A DNA stretch of 64,000 nucleotides from Polaromonas eurypsychrophila (lineage in GTDB: Bacteria; Pseudomonadota; Gammaproteobacteria; Burkholderiales; Burkholderiaceae_C): contig NZ_BMIG01000010.1 in assembly GCF_014641715.1 (NCBI RefSeq), positions 62,001 through 126,000 on the forward strand, read 5' to 3'. This document shows positions 11,268 through 20,328 of this stretch, piece after piece; positions within the stretch are counted from its first letter, which is position 1; each line of letters begins with the position of its first letter. Made by a program: the position numbers and the translations under genes. The notes under the pieces are model-generated. The model was not told the origin of the DNA, ran no database searches, and saw only the letters and a list, made by a program, of their open reading frames with translations.

Positions 11268-11863
11268 AAGTTGATCCGGAAAAAGCTGCAGCGGATGCTC
11301 AAATCGCTTTCGGTGCTCATCGCGTCGGGGCATTCCAGCGTCAGTGCGGGTGCCTCATCGGTATTTGCAACCGCCGGGTCGCGCCAGGCAACCCAGACAT
11401 CTGCAGCCACCTGGCCCGACTGCCGAAGGATAAAAACCGAGCCTTCGGGCAGTTGGTCGCGGACAAAAATACGCCACTGAGCCAAATCAAGTGCAGCAAT
11501 CTGGGCAGGGGTGCAGGTATCGGTGGGCAAATTGCACAAGGCTGCCGGTAAGGTTGCCTTGGTGGCCTGACCGGCGAAAGTTGCCGTGTAGTCGTAATTG
11601 CCAGCCAAAAATCCGGTGGTTGCCGTGCCTTTGCTGGCACGCATGCGCTCACCGATGTCGGCAGCAAGTTGCGCAGCGGTCGCCCTGTATTGGGACATCT
11701 TGGTGTAGCGAATCGAGGAGGCATTGACGCCTGCGAGAGCCAGCAAAGCCACTGACGCAATCACTATCGAGATCAACACCTCAATGAGTGAGCCGCCCAT
11801 TTGCCGGGCACGCCGTGCACATCGTTCCCCGGGCTGAGCAGACTGAGTCCCGTCTAGCTGCAT
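11264..11863 (-). CDS. pilV: type IV pilus minor pilin PilV
   Basis: 199 residues from the ATG at 11863, which has GGAAGGAG upstream and overlaps the fimT stop by 10 nt. The leader ends RQMGG|SLIEVLISIVIASVALLAL, typical of PilV/GspI-type minor pilins. Four cysteines lie in the globular part (CNLPTDTC, LECPD, IRCSFF). It acts with PilW, PilX and PilE in starting pilus assembly. Its stop is shared with the pilW start (ATGA). Confidence 0.88.
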   Translation of the reverse strand: MQLDGTQSAQPGERCARRARQMGGSLIEVLISIVIASVALLALAGVNASSIRYTKMSQYRATAAQLAADIGERMRASKGTATTGFLAGNYDYTATFAGQATKATLPAALCNLPTDTCTPAQIAALDLAQWRIFVRDQLPEGSVFILRQSGQVAADVWVAWRDPAVANTDEAPALTLECPDAMSTESDLSIRCSFFRINL

Positions 11864-12411
11864 GATGTAACTCCTTCCGGCCTCAGGGCGGCCCTGCCCT
11901 GATTGGAGACGCAGATCAGACGCGTAAACGACGCACCATCGCTTCCGGTCGGGGTCAGAACAAAAGTCTGGGAAGAAGCCCTTGCCCATCCCGCCGGTTG
12001 AAAAGTAAATTTGCGCAAGTCGTTAGCTGGGCTAGTGCCCGCAGTCCCCTGCATCAAAGAAATCGTCGGCAAGGCCTGCTGCACGCGCACTATCTCGTCT
12101 CCGTCCGCCACATCCAGAGTCCCATTGGCCAGAATATCAACAAACACTATCCAACCATCCTTCCACGCACCTGCGGTCCCTGCACAAGTCGTTCCGGTGG
12201 AGGAACTGCAGATGGTGACGCCCGCCGAACGCTTGATGGCCTCAGAGCGCGCATACCGCATGTCCACTACGAAAGCATCCGCAGCGGCAGAAACCGAGCG
12301 TTTGACGAACAGGGCCCTGAAGCTTGGCACCGCCAGCGCGGCCAGAACCGCGACCACAGTGAGCGTGACCAGCAGTTCAATCAAGGTAAAGCCCGATTGG
12401 CGAGGTTTCAT
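11854..12411 (-). CDS. fimT: minor pilin FimT/GspH family
   Basis: 185 residues. [24 protein letters not shown] is a classical prepilin leader with Glu5 and hydrophobic helix, then VDMRYARSEAIKRSAGVTIC, the GspH/FimT hallmark. The C-terminal segment GRAALRPEG fits the family. It is the first gene of fimT-pilV-pilW-pilX-pilY1-pilE, so the operon promoter should lie in 12412-12553; I could not pick a convincing one. FimT-type minor pilins are implicated in pilus assembly and, in some species, DNA uptake. Confidence 0.9.
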   Translation of the reverse strand: MKPRQSGFTLIELLVTLTVVAVLAALAVPSFRALFVKRSVSAAADAFVVDMRYARSEAIKRSAGVTICSSSTGTTCAGTAGAWKDGWIVFVDILANGTLDVADGDEIVRVQQALPTISLMQGTAGTSPANDLRKFTFQPAGWARASSQTFVLTPTGSDGASFTRLICVSNQGRAALRPEGVTSCS

Positions 12412-12553
12412 GGGCTGAAGCTTACTTGGAGCGCTTTTGGCACGACAGCGCTCCCCGATGTGTGGTCAGGGGAGCCCGCCGGACGGTACGCGAAACACGC
12501 AGGGGGGTCGTCGAGCGCGGATTCGCTGCGGCATTCCAATATTTTCCCCGGGA

Positions 12554-13021
12554 CTATCCCTCCACGCATGGGATGCCAACCCCAATGGCCTGACCATTGC
12601 CAAGCGCGCCCGACTCTCCGCCCGGCGGCTGTGCGAGCCTCGCCATTTCTTCAGGTCCGAGACAGCCTTGATTTTGCTCACGCTGCTCCTCTTGCGCCTG
12701 TTCACGCTGCTGCGGCTGTTCAAGCACCTGGCGCTCCAGCTCCACGACTTTTTTTTGCACAGGCATTTTTTGTTCGATGGACAGGGCTGCGTCAGAAGCC
12801 GTGTCTTCCAACGGAACAGGACTGATCTGCGCCGCGACAGCAGGGGCTCGCTCGGCCATGATCTGCGCCCGGATTCCTGGCCACCCAGGCGCCTGTTCGA
12901 CCGTCGCTTCGACACCGCGCCTGACATCCGGGTTTGCCGTCAATGCAAATAAAAGCAGGATATGGGCGAGCGAGGCCAAGCCCAGCGCAAGCAGCAGGTT
13001 CGGTATCTTCGGCTCCTGCAT
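12554..13021 (-). CDS. hypothetical membrane-anchored periplasmic protein
   Basis: 155 residues from ATG 13021; a GTG at 13066 preceded by GGAGGAGG is an alternative start. One N-terminal membrane segment (LLLALGLASLAHILLLFAL) is followed by a charged Gln/Glu-rich coiled-coil-like stretch (EQPQQREQAQEEQREQNQ) and a Gly-rich tail ending GIPCVEG. The layout resembles the front of TonB/TolA-type proteins, but the TonB C-terminal domain is absent. It lies 142 bp upstream of the pilus operon on the same strand and divergent from ribD. I do not recognise it, and a role with the pilus genes is only suggested by position. Confidence 0.6.
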   Translation of the reverse strand: MQEPKIPNLLLALGLASLAHILLLFALTANPDVRRGVEATVEQAPGWPGIRAQIMAERAPAVAAQISPVPLEDTASDAALSIEQKMPVQKKVVELERQVLEQPQQREQAQEEQREQNQGCLGPEEMARLAQPPGGESGALGNGQAIGVGIPCVEG

Positions 13022-13213
13022 AGCCGGCTCTTGCCCAGCAGTTTCTATTCCTTCCCCTGCGCTCACGCCTCCTCCAACAGGAAACATACGAAGCTTTGCC
13101 CATGCACGGCAAAAACGAAACACGGGGAGACCAACATGCACAAATATAAACGTCCCTTGGGCGTCCACCTAAAATGACAACGGGGATGTACCCACTGGAC
13201 GGACGGTGAAACC

Positions 13214-14344
13214 ATGACAAACAACAAGAGCATCCCTGCAAATCATCTCGCAGCGCCCATGATGAATGCGTTGCGGCTGGCATCGGAAAACAAGAGTTTG
13301 CCACCACCCAATCCCACTGTGGGCTGCTCGATTATCTCTCCATCAGTAACCGTGCTGGGAGAAGGTCACACCCAACACGCCGGTGGCCCGCACGCAGAAA
13401 TTATGGCCTTGCGCGACGCGGCCGCGCAGGGCCATTCGGTGGCTGGCGCGACCGCGTACGTCACGCTCGAGCCCTGCTCGCACCACGGCCGCACCGGCCC
13501 CTGCTGCGACGCGCTGATCGCCGCTGGCATCAAGAAGGTGGTGGCGTCCATCGCAGACCCCAACCCGCTGGTCGCAGGACAGGGCTTTGCGCGGCTGCGG
13601 GCTGCGGGCGTGGAGGTGGAGGTCGGCCCCGGCGCTGCCGAGTCGCGCGAACTCAACATCGGTTTTTTCAGCCGCATGGTCCGTAAGACACCCTGGGTGC
13701 GCATGAAAGTCGCTGCCTCGCTGGACGGCAAGACTGCGCTTGACAACGGCGCCAGCCAGTGGATCACCTCGGACACCGCCCGCGCGGACGGCCATGCCTG
13801 GCGCGCGCGCGCCTCTGCCGTCCTTACCGGCATAGGCACTGTGCTGCAGGACAACCCGCGGCTGGACGTGCGGCTGGTGGACACGCCGCGCCAGCCGCAC
13901 CTGGTGGTGGTGGACAGCCGCCTGGACACACCACTGGACGCGAATCTTTTTATCCCCGGCCGTACCCTTTACATCTATACAGCCGAGCAAAACGCCGAAA
14001 AGAAGGCGTCACTGGAAGCGCGCGGCGCCACCGTCATTTATCTGCCCGGTATCTGCGGCAAGGTTGATCTGCCCGCCATGTTGCACGACCTGGCGCATCG
14101 CGAGGTCAATGAGCTGCATGTGGAAGCCGGGCACAAACTCAATGGGTCGCTGATTCGCGAGGGTCTGGTCGATGAGTTTCTGGTTTACCTCGCCCCCAAA
14201 TTGATAGGCCAAGGCAGCGGCATGGCCAATTTCGGCCCCATCACCGCGCTGTCACAGGCAGTAGAGCTCGAATTCCGGTCCGCCGAACAACTCGGCCCTG
14301 ACCTGCGTATTGTGGCCAGGGTTCGCGGGCGCGACACCTTTTAA
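13214..14344 (+). CDS. ribD: bifunctional deaminase/reductase RibD
   Basis: 376 residues, full length. The N-terminal deaminase domain has the zinc motifs HAEIMAL and PCSHHGRTGPC; the C-terminal reductase domain has KVAASLDGKTAL and NELHVEAGHKLNGSLI. It deaminates and then reduces the pyrimidine intermediate of riboflavin synthesis. It heads ribD-ribE-ribB-ribH; the stop codon touches a 164-bp inverted-repeat element that separates it from ribE. I see no FMN riboswitch in front. Confidence 0.95.
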   Translation: MTNNKSIPANHLAAPMMNALRLASENKSLPPPNPTVGCSIISPSVTVLGEGHTQHAGGPHAEIMALRDAAAQGHSVAGATAYVTLEPCSHHGRTGPCCDALIAAGIKKVVASIADPNPLVAGQGFARLRAAGVEVEVGPGAAESRELNIGFFSRMVRKTPWVRMKVAASLDGKTALDNGASQWITSDTARADGHAWRARASAVLTGIGTVLQDNPRLDVRLVDTPRQPHLVVVDSRLDTPLDANLFIPGRTLYIYTAEQNAEKKASLEARGATVIYLPGICGKVDLPAMLHDLAHREVNELHVEAGHKLNGSLIREGLVDEFLVYLAPKLIGQGSGMANFGPITALSQAVELEFRSAEQLGPDLRIVARVRGRDTF

Positions 14345-14507
14345 GGAAGCGTTGAATAAGTCCTTGCGGATGTGCGGCAGACGGATCGGGATGGGATGCA
14401 AGGCGGATTTCGCAGTCAATAGCTGGCTATTGGCAAGAAATTCAACGCAGCAGGCCGCCTGAGCCCGGATGATCGCGCGCCGCAGGGGGCTTGTTCGGCG
14501 CTTCCTC
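14344..14507. mobile_element. MITE-like element with terminal inverted repeats
   Basis: AGGAAGCGTTGAATAAGTCC at the left end (from 14344) matches the reverse complement of the right end (AGGAAGCGCCGAACAAGCCC, to 14507), extended to about 27 nt with mismatches. The inside is non-coding and has a perfect 7-bp hairpin CAATAGC-TG-GCTATTG. Size and ends fit a non-autonomous transposable element. I see no clear target-site duplication. It begins on the last base of the ribD stop and ends about 57 bp before ribE. Confidence 0.7.
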
Positions 14508-14564
14508 AAGCCCTAATTCCGGGGCCGCGCCATACGCCACGGCAATCTCTGCGAAAATACGTCC

Positions 14565-15200
14565 ATGTTTACCGGAATCATTACCGGCGTGGGGCGCATC
14601 GTCGCTGTCCATCGCCTGGGCAGCTCTTTGGACCACGGCAAGCGCCTCGAGATCGAGGCGCCTGCGGGTTACCTTGACGACGTGGGCCTGGGTGACAGCA
14701 TCGCCCTGAACGGTGCCTGCATGACGGTCACGACGCTGGCACCCGAAAACAAGCAGTTTTCCATCGAAATTTCCGCTGAATCACTCGACAAAACCCGCGG
14801 CTTGAGCGAACCCGGCCCTATCAATCTTGAAAAAGCCTTGCGCGCCCATGACCGCCTCGGCGGCCACATCGTCGCCGGCCATGTCGACGGCGTCGGCACG
14901 GTCACGCATTTTGCGCAGGTCGGGGAAAGTTGGGAATTACGAGTTCTGGCGCCCCGTGAACTGGCCAAATATCTGGCTTACAAGGGCTCGATCACCGTCA
15001 ATGGCGTGAGTCTGACGGTCAACCGGGTGGTCGACCTGAACGGCGCAGCGCCCGGCTGTGAGATCAGCATCAACCTGATCGACCACACGGTGCAAAACAC
15101 GGCACTGGGCCACCTGCGACCCCAATCACAGGTCAACCTCGAAATCGACCTCATCGCACGTTATGTCGAACGCATGCTCCAAAGCGGAAAGAACACCTGA
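14565..15200 (+). CDS. ribE: riboflavin synthase, alpha subunit
   Basis: 211 residues, two tandem lumazine-binding repeats. It starts [12 protein letters not shown], the family hallmark; the first repeat has [14 protein letters not shown] and the second [17 protein letters not shown]. It dismutates two 6,7-dimethyl-8-ribityllumazine molecules into riboflavin. ribB follows after 4 bp. The name ribE follows common betaproteobacterial usage; some databases use ribC. Confidence 0.95.
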   Translation: MFTGIITGVGRIVAVHRLGSSLDHGKRLEIEAPAGYLDDVGLGDSIALNGACMTVTTLAPENKQFSIEISAESLDKTRGLSEPGPINLEKALRAHDRLGGHIVAGHVDGVGTVTHFAQVGESWELRVLAPRELAKYLAYKGSITVNGVSLTVNRVVDLNGAAPGCEISINLIDHTVQNTALGHLRPQSQVNLEIDLIARYVERMLQSGKNT

Positions 15201-15204
15201 ACCC

Positions 15205-16317
15205 ATGACAATCGCCATCTCCCCTGTTGAAGACATCGTGGCCGACATGCGCGCCGGTCGCATGGTGATTTTGGTCGACGAAGAAGACCGCGAAAACGAA
15301 GGCGATCTGGTGCTGGCCGCCGACCACGTCAGCGCTGAGGCCATCAACTTCATGGCGCGTTACGGCCGCGGCCTGATCTGCCTGACACTCACGCGTGAAC
15401 GCTGTGAAAGGCTGCAGTTGCCACCCATGGTGGCGCGCAATGGAACCAAAATGGGCACGGCGTTTACCGTGTCCATCGAGGCTGCCGAAGGTGTGACCAC
15501 GGGTATTTCTGCGGCAGACCGGGCCCGGACGGTGCAGGCTGCAGTGGCAAGGGACGCAAAAGTCAGCGACCTGGTCCAGCCCGGCCATATCTTTCCGCTG
15601 CAGGCCGTTGACGGCGGCGTGCTGATGCGTGCAGGCCATACAGAAGCCGGCTGCGACCTGGCCGGTATGGCCGGCTGCTCCCCGTCGGCCGTGATCTGCG
15701 AGATCATGAAGGACGACGGCACCATGGCACGCCTGCCAGACCTGCAGGTCTTTGCTGCCGAACATGGGTTGAAAATCGGCACGATTGCCGACCTGATTGC
15801 GCACCGCAGCCGCCATGATTCGCTGATTGAAAAAATCGGCGAGCGCATCATTCAGACAGCCTTCGGTGAATTCACCGTGCATGCTTTCAAGGACCAGCCC
15901 AGCCAAGGCCTGCACCTCGCGCTTGTCAAGGGCCAATGGGGCGCAGACGAAGCCGTGGCCGCGCGCGTGCACGAGCCGCTGTCGGTGCTGGACGCCCTGG
16001 AAACCGGTCGGTCCATGCATTCCTGGAGCCTGGACCAGAGCCTGACGCATCTGGCCAAGGCAGGCAAAGGTGTCGCGGTGCTGCTCAATTGCGGCGAAAG
16101 CGCAGCCCAGTTGCTTGCGCAGTTCGAGGGCACGGCGCGCGCCAGCCAGGCGCCAGAGCGCGGCCGCATGGACTTGCGTACCTACGGCGTGGGTGCGCAG
16201 ATCCTGCGCGAGTGCGGCGTGCACAAGATGGAACTGATGGGCAACCCGCGCCGAATGCCCAGCATGACGGGTTACGGCCTTGAGATCACCGGCTATATCG
16301 CCAACAAAAAGGAATAA
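15205..16317 (+). CDS. ribB: 3,4-dihydroxy-2-butanone 4-phosphate synthase with degenerate GTP cyclohydrolase II domain (RibBX type)
   Basis: 370 residues from the ATG at 15205, 4 bp after ribE. The N-terminal RibB domain is intact: [37 protein letters not shown]. It makes the four-carbon unit from ribulose 5-phosphate. The C-terminal half resembles GTP cyclohydrolase II, but the C-x-C type zinc cysteines and the catalytic block are missing ([14 protein letters not shown] replaces the region before them). This matches the RibBX variant described in Proteobacteria, where the second domain lacks RibA activity and its role is unclear. A separate ribA should exist elsewhere. Confidence 0.9.
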   Translation: MTIAISPVEDIVADMRAGRMVILVDEEDRENEGDLVLAADHVSAEAINFMARYGRGLICLTLTRERCERLQLPPMVARNGTKMGTAFTVSIEAAEGVTTGISAADRARTVQAAVARDAKVSDLVQPGHIFPLQAVDGGVLMRAGHTEAGCDLAGMAGCSPSAVICEIMKDDGTMARLPDLQVFAAEHGLKIGTIADLIAHRSRHDSLIEKIGERIIQTAFGEFTVHAFKDQPSQGLHLALVKGQWGADEAVAARVHEPLSVLDALETGRSMHSWSLDQSLTHLAKAGKGVAVLLNCGESAAQLLAQFEGTARASQAPERGRMDLRTYGVGAQILRECGVHKMELMGNPRRMPSMTGYGLEITGYIANKKE

Positions 16318-16320
16318 AAC

Positions 16321-16785
16321 GTGTTTGGTGCAGAAAAAGGCTCAGCCGATCATCTGAACGGCAAAAAACTCTCGGTAGGCATCGTTCAGGCGCGTTTCAA
16401 CGAAAGTATCACGAATGCCCTGGCTCAGGCTTGCTGGCAGGAGTTGCTGGCGCTTGGCGTTGAAGAAAAAAACATCCACCACGTCAAGGTACCGGGTGCG
16501 CTAGAAATTCCGTCGGCGCTGCAAGCGCTGGCCGAGCGTGACCAGTACGACGCGCTGATTGCACTGGGCTGCATCATCCGCGGCGAAACCTACCACTTTG
16601 AACTCGTTGCCAATGAAAGCGGCGCCTCGGTCAGTCGGCTGGCGCTGGACTACCAGTTGCCTATCGCCAACGCCATCCTGACCGTGGAAAACGTCGCCCA
16701 GGCCGAAGCCCGACAGGTAGACAAGGGCCGCGATGCGGCGCGGGTTGCCGTGGAAATGGCCAATCTGCTGAACGAACTTTCCTGA
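16321..16785 (+). CDS. ribH: 6,7-dimethyl-8-ribityllumazine synthase
   Basis: 154 residues, usual size, starting with GTG 3 bp after ribB. Motifs: [45 protein letters not shown] and [11 protein letters not shown], the last replacing the more usual TxENxEQA form. It condenses the RibB product with the RibD product to lumazine, the substrate of RibE, normally in a 60-mer or decamer. Followed by nusB, a conserved neighbour. Confidence 0.96.
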   Translation: MFGAEKGSADHLNGKKLSVGIVQARFNESITNALAQACWQELLALGVEEKNIHHVKVPGALEIPSALQALAERDQYDALIALGCIIRGETYHFELVANESGASVSRLALDYQLPIANAILTVENVAQAEARQVDKGRDAARVAVEMANLLNELS

Positions 16786-16814
16786 ACACACCGCAACACA
16801 TTCACCAGGCGCGC

Positions 16815-17333
16815 ATGTCCGACACCCCCCCCACCAAACCCAAACGCCCGCCGCAGACCCGCACCGGCCTGACCGACACCGGCGTCAAAAAAGCCGCGGA
16901 CAAATCGGCGCGCACGCGCGCGCGCGAGTTTGCCCTTCAGGCGCTGTACCAGCATCTGGTGGGACGCAACCAAGCGGAGTCCATCGATGCCTTCACGCGG
17001 GACCTGGTCGGCTTTCACAAGGCGGACTCCGCACACTACGACGCCCTGCTGCACGGCTGCATCAGCGAGGCCGCCGCGCTGGACGAGAGCTTCACACCCT
17101 TGCTGGACCGCAAGATGGTGGAAATCTCGCCGGTCGAGCACGCGGTGCTTTGGATAGGCGCCTATGAGTTCAAGCACTGCCTGGATGTGCCCTACCGCGT
17201 GGTCATCAACGAATGTATCGAGCTGGCCAAGGCCTTTGGCGGCACCGATGGCCACAAATACGTCAACGGTGTGTTGCACAAGCTGGCTCCCAACTTCCGG
17301 GCAGCCGAAGTCGCTGCCGACAAAAAAACCTGA
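16815..17333 (+). CDS. nusB: transcription antitermination factor NusB
   Basis: 172 residues with a basic, Thr/Pro-rich N-terminal extension of about 35 residues before the all-helical domain ([18 protein letters not shown]). The C-terminal half has [20 protein letters not shown] and [12 protein letters not shown], the NusB signature. NusB with NusE binds boxA RNA in rRNA antitermination. It sits 29 bp after ribH, a very common arrangement. Confidence 0.95.
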   Translation: MSDTPPTKPKRPPQTRTGLTDTGVKKAADKSARTRAREFALQALYQHLVGRNQAESIDAFTRDLVGFHKADSAHYDALLHGCISEAAALDESFTPLLDRKMVEISPVEHAVLWIGAYEFKHCLDVPYRVVINECIELAKAFGGTDGHKYVNGVLHKLAPNFRAAEVAADKKT

Positions 17334-17341
17334 TACGCAGC

Positions 17342-18547
17342 ATGACGCCCCTGCGAATCGCCCGGCGCGCCCAGCGCATTGAGCCTTTCTACGTGATGGA
17401 AGTTGCCAAGGCGGCGGCCACCCTTGCCAGGGAGGTAGCGCACACGTCCCGGCCCATGATCTTCCTCAACATTGGCGAGCCGGACTTCACCGCGCCGCCG
17501 CTGGTTCAGCAAGCCGCGGCCCGCGCCATCCACGACGGCAACACCCAATACACCCAGGCTACCGGTCTGCAAAGCCTGCGTGAACGCATCAGCGGCTGGT
17601 ATGCCTCGCGCTTTCAGGCCGATGTGGCACCGGCCCGCATCATCATCACCGCAGGCGCATCGGCGGCGCTGCAACTGGCCTGCCTGGCGCTGATAGAAGC
17701 CGGCGACGACATCCTGATGCCGGACCCGAGTTATCCCTGCAACCGGCATTTTGTCAGCGCCGCCGAAGGCAACGCGGTGCTGGTGCCGACCAGCGCTGCA
17801 GAACGCTTCCAGCTCAGCAGCGCCAAGGTGCAGGCTGCCTGGACCGAGCGTACCCGTGGCGTGCTGCTGGCCTCCCCGTCGAATCCGACCGGCACCTCGA
17901 TCGCACCGGACGAACTGCGCCGCATCCACGCGTTTGTGCACAGCCGTGGCGGCATCACGCTGATCGACGAGATCTACCTGGGCCTGAGCTACGAAGAAAA
18001 CTTCGGGCACACGGCGCTGGCCATGGCCGATGGCCTGGGCCAAAACATCATCAGCATCAACAGCTTCAGCAAATACTTCAACATGACCGGCTGGCGCCTG
18101 GGCTGGCTGGTGGTCCCCGAGGAACTTGCGCCGGTGATCGAGCGCATCGCGCAAAACCTGTTCATCTGCCCCAGCACCGTGGCGCAGCACGCGGCGCTGG
18201 CCTGCTTTGAGCCTGAGAGCCTGGCCGAATACGAACGCCGCCGTGCCGAGTTCAAAGCCAGGCGCGACTACTTCATTCCCGAACTCAACCGTCTCGGCCT
18301 GAAGGTGCCGGTGATGCCGGACGGAGCTTTTTACGCCTATGCCGACTGCACGGATGCTGCGAAACGGCTGGGGGTGTCAGGCAGTTGGGACTTCGCTTTT
18401 GAACTCATGCAGCGTGCCCATCTGGCGGTGACACCAGGTCGCGATTTCGGAACCATGGCGCCCGAACGCTACATCCGCTTTTCCACGGCCAACTCGATGG
18501 CGCAATTGCAGGAAGCCGTCGCGCGGCTGGAGAAAGTCATTGGCTAG
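17342..18547 (+). CDS. class I/II PLP-dependent aminotransferase
   Basis: 401 residues from the ATG at 17342, 8 bp after nusB. Fold-type I motifs: NIGEPDFTAPPLVQ near the start, ASPSNPTG, LIDEIYLGLSY and the PLP-lysine block SINSFSKYFNMTGWRLGW. The C-terminal part has FYAYADCTDAAKRLG and RDFGTMAPERYIRFS. It is related to aspartate/alanine-type aminotransferases; the substrate cannot be read from sequence. It is cytoplasmic and its end precedes the repeat in front of ybgC. Confidence 0.88.
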   Translation: MTPLRIARRAQRIEPFYVMEVAKAAATLAREVAHTSRPMIFLNIGEPDFTAPPLVQQAAARAIHDGNTQYTQATGLQSLRERISGWYASRFQADVAPARIIITAGASAALQLACLALIEAGDDILMPDPSYPCNRHFVSAAEGNAVLVPTSAAERFQLSSAKVQAAWTERTRGVLLASPSNPTGTSIAPDELRRIHAFVHSRGGITLIDEIYLGLSYEENFGHTALAMADGLGQNIISINSFSKYFNMTGWRLGWLVVPEELAPVIERIAQNLFICPSTVAQHAALACFEPESLAEYERRRAEFKARRDYFIPELNRLGLKVPVMPDGAFYAYADCTDAAKRLGVSGSWDFAFELMQRAHLAVTPGRDFGTMAPERYIRFSTANSMAQLQEAVARLEKVIG

Positions 18548-18564
18548 CCCTGGCAATCCTTTCA

Positions 18565-18672
18565 AGCAGGGGCCGCGGGACTGGCTTCGCCAGAGCGCAG
18601 GCGCAGCGGCCCCTCTTCTTCGTGCAAGGGGCAGCGCACCGCCGCAGGCACACGAAGTAAAAAGCGTGGGGG
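18565..18672 (+). repeat. family B interspersed repeat, copy 1
   Basis: GC-rich unit: GGGGCCGCGGGACTGGCTTC, GCGCAGGCGCAGCGGCCCC, then CACACGAAGTAAAAAGCGTG. Same orientation as copies at 31886 and 33742. Its last bases carry the GTG (18666) proposed as the ybgC start. Confidence 0.7.
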
Positions 18673-19081
18673 TCACGTTTCAATGGCCGCTGCGCGTGTA
18701 CTGGGAAGACACCGATGCCGGCGGCATTGTGTTTTATGCCAACTACCTGAAATTTTTTGAGCGCTCACGCACCGAATGGCTCAGATCACTGGGGATTGAA
18801 CAACACGCGCTGCGCGAGAGCACAGGCGGGATGTTTGTCGTGATTGAGACCAGCGTGCGTTACCACCGGCCAGCGCGACTCGATGATGAACTGATTGTTA
18901 CCGCGGGCCTGATTGAAAAAGGCCGCGCGTCCTTGATAATCGGGCAACAGGCGCTATTAAAATCAGAGCATGGGCCCGTTCTGCTGTGTGAAGGCACGAT
19001 ACGCATTGGCTGGGTCGATGCCGCTGGCCTGAAACCTGCACGAATTCCCGCTGACCTCCTTGACCGTCTGGAAACCACAAC

Positions 19082-19085
<4 letters not shown>
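18666..19085 (+). CDS. ybgC: tol-pal system-associated acyl-CoA thioesterase YbgC
   Basis: 139 residues from GTG 18666, close to the family length of about 135. Hot-dog fold motifs: VYWEDTDAGGIVFYANYLKF with the catalytic Asp, and ERSRTEWLRSLG. The frame stays open upstream to a TTG at 18540, but that extension (rich in Arg, Ala, Pro) is a translation of the family B repeat and is not expected in YbgC. YbgC hydrolyses short-chain acyl-CoA/ACP and accompanies tolQRA. Its stop overlaps the tolQ start (ATGA). Confidence 0.88.
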
Positions 19086-19774
<689 letters not shown>

Positions 19775-19783
19775 ACATGTGGA

Positions 19784-19865
19784 CCCCCACGCTTATCACT
19801 TCGTGTAATACGCTGCCCCCCGAGGGGGCTGGCCTTGCTTGGGGCGGCCCGGCGCGGCGGCCGGC
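19784..19865 (-). repeat. family B interspersed repeat, copy 2 (reverse orientation)
   Basis: Between tolQ and tolR. CCCCCACGCTTATCACTTCG and GTAATACGCTGCCCCCCGAG match the reverse complement of the 3' half of copies at 18565 and 31886; the rest is a GC-rich remnant. It separates two otherwise tightly linked genes by 104 bp. Confidence 0.65.
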
Positions 19866-19878
19866 CTAGGAAAAACAC

Positions 19879-20310
19879 ATGCCAACAGTTTCATCCCGCG
19901 GTCGCGGCCGCCGCACCATCAGCGAAATCAACATGGTGCCCTTCATCGACGTGATGCTGGTGCTGCTCATCATCTTCATGGTGACGGCGCCGCTGATCAC
20001 GCCCAGCATGATTGCGCTGCCCAAGGTCGGCAAGGCGCCGGGCCAGCCGCCGAAACCTATCCAGATCGAGATCAGCAAGGACGAAGTCATCCAGATCAAG
20101 TCGGAAGGCAAGTCGGTTCCGGCACGGCTGACGGAGATCGGCGCGGCCGTCAAGCGTTTGCAGCCATCGGTACCGGCTGGCGATCAGGTGACACCGGTGG
20201 TGATCAGCGCCGACAAATCCATCAAGTATGAAACCGTGGTCAAGGTCATGGACGCGCTGCAAAAGGCCGGTGTCGCGCGCGTCGGCCTGTCGGTGCAAAC
20301 CGGCAACTGA
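19879..20310 (+). CDS. tolR: Tol-Pal system protein TolR
   Basis: 143 residues. ExbD/TolR family: a short basic N terminus with EINMVPFIDVMLVLLIIFMV, containing the conserved channel Asp (FIDVMLVL), then a periplasmic domain ending VQTGN. Works with TolQ as the proton-driven stator. The start has AGGAAAAACAC in front. tolA begins 18 bp downstream. Confidence 0.95.
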   Translation: MPTVSSRGRGRRTISEINMVPFIDVMLVLLIIFMVTAPLITPSMIALPKVGKAPGQPPKPIQIEISKDEVIQIKSEGKSVPARLTEIGAAVKRLQPSVPAGDQVTPVVISADKSIKYETVVKVMDALQKAGVARVGLSVQTGN

Positions 20311-20328
20311 CCGAGGTGCCCTCCATCA

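Noticed and set aside
12446..12461. Sigma54-like TGGCAC near the pilus operon
   Set aside because: The GG-GC spacing is one base short and the orientation points away from the pilus genes.
18540..18665. N-terminal extension of ybgC from a TTG start
   Set aside because: The 42 residues are translated family B repeat, and YbgC proteins begin near the later GTG.
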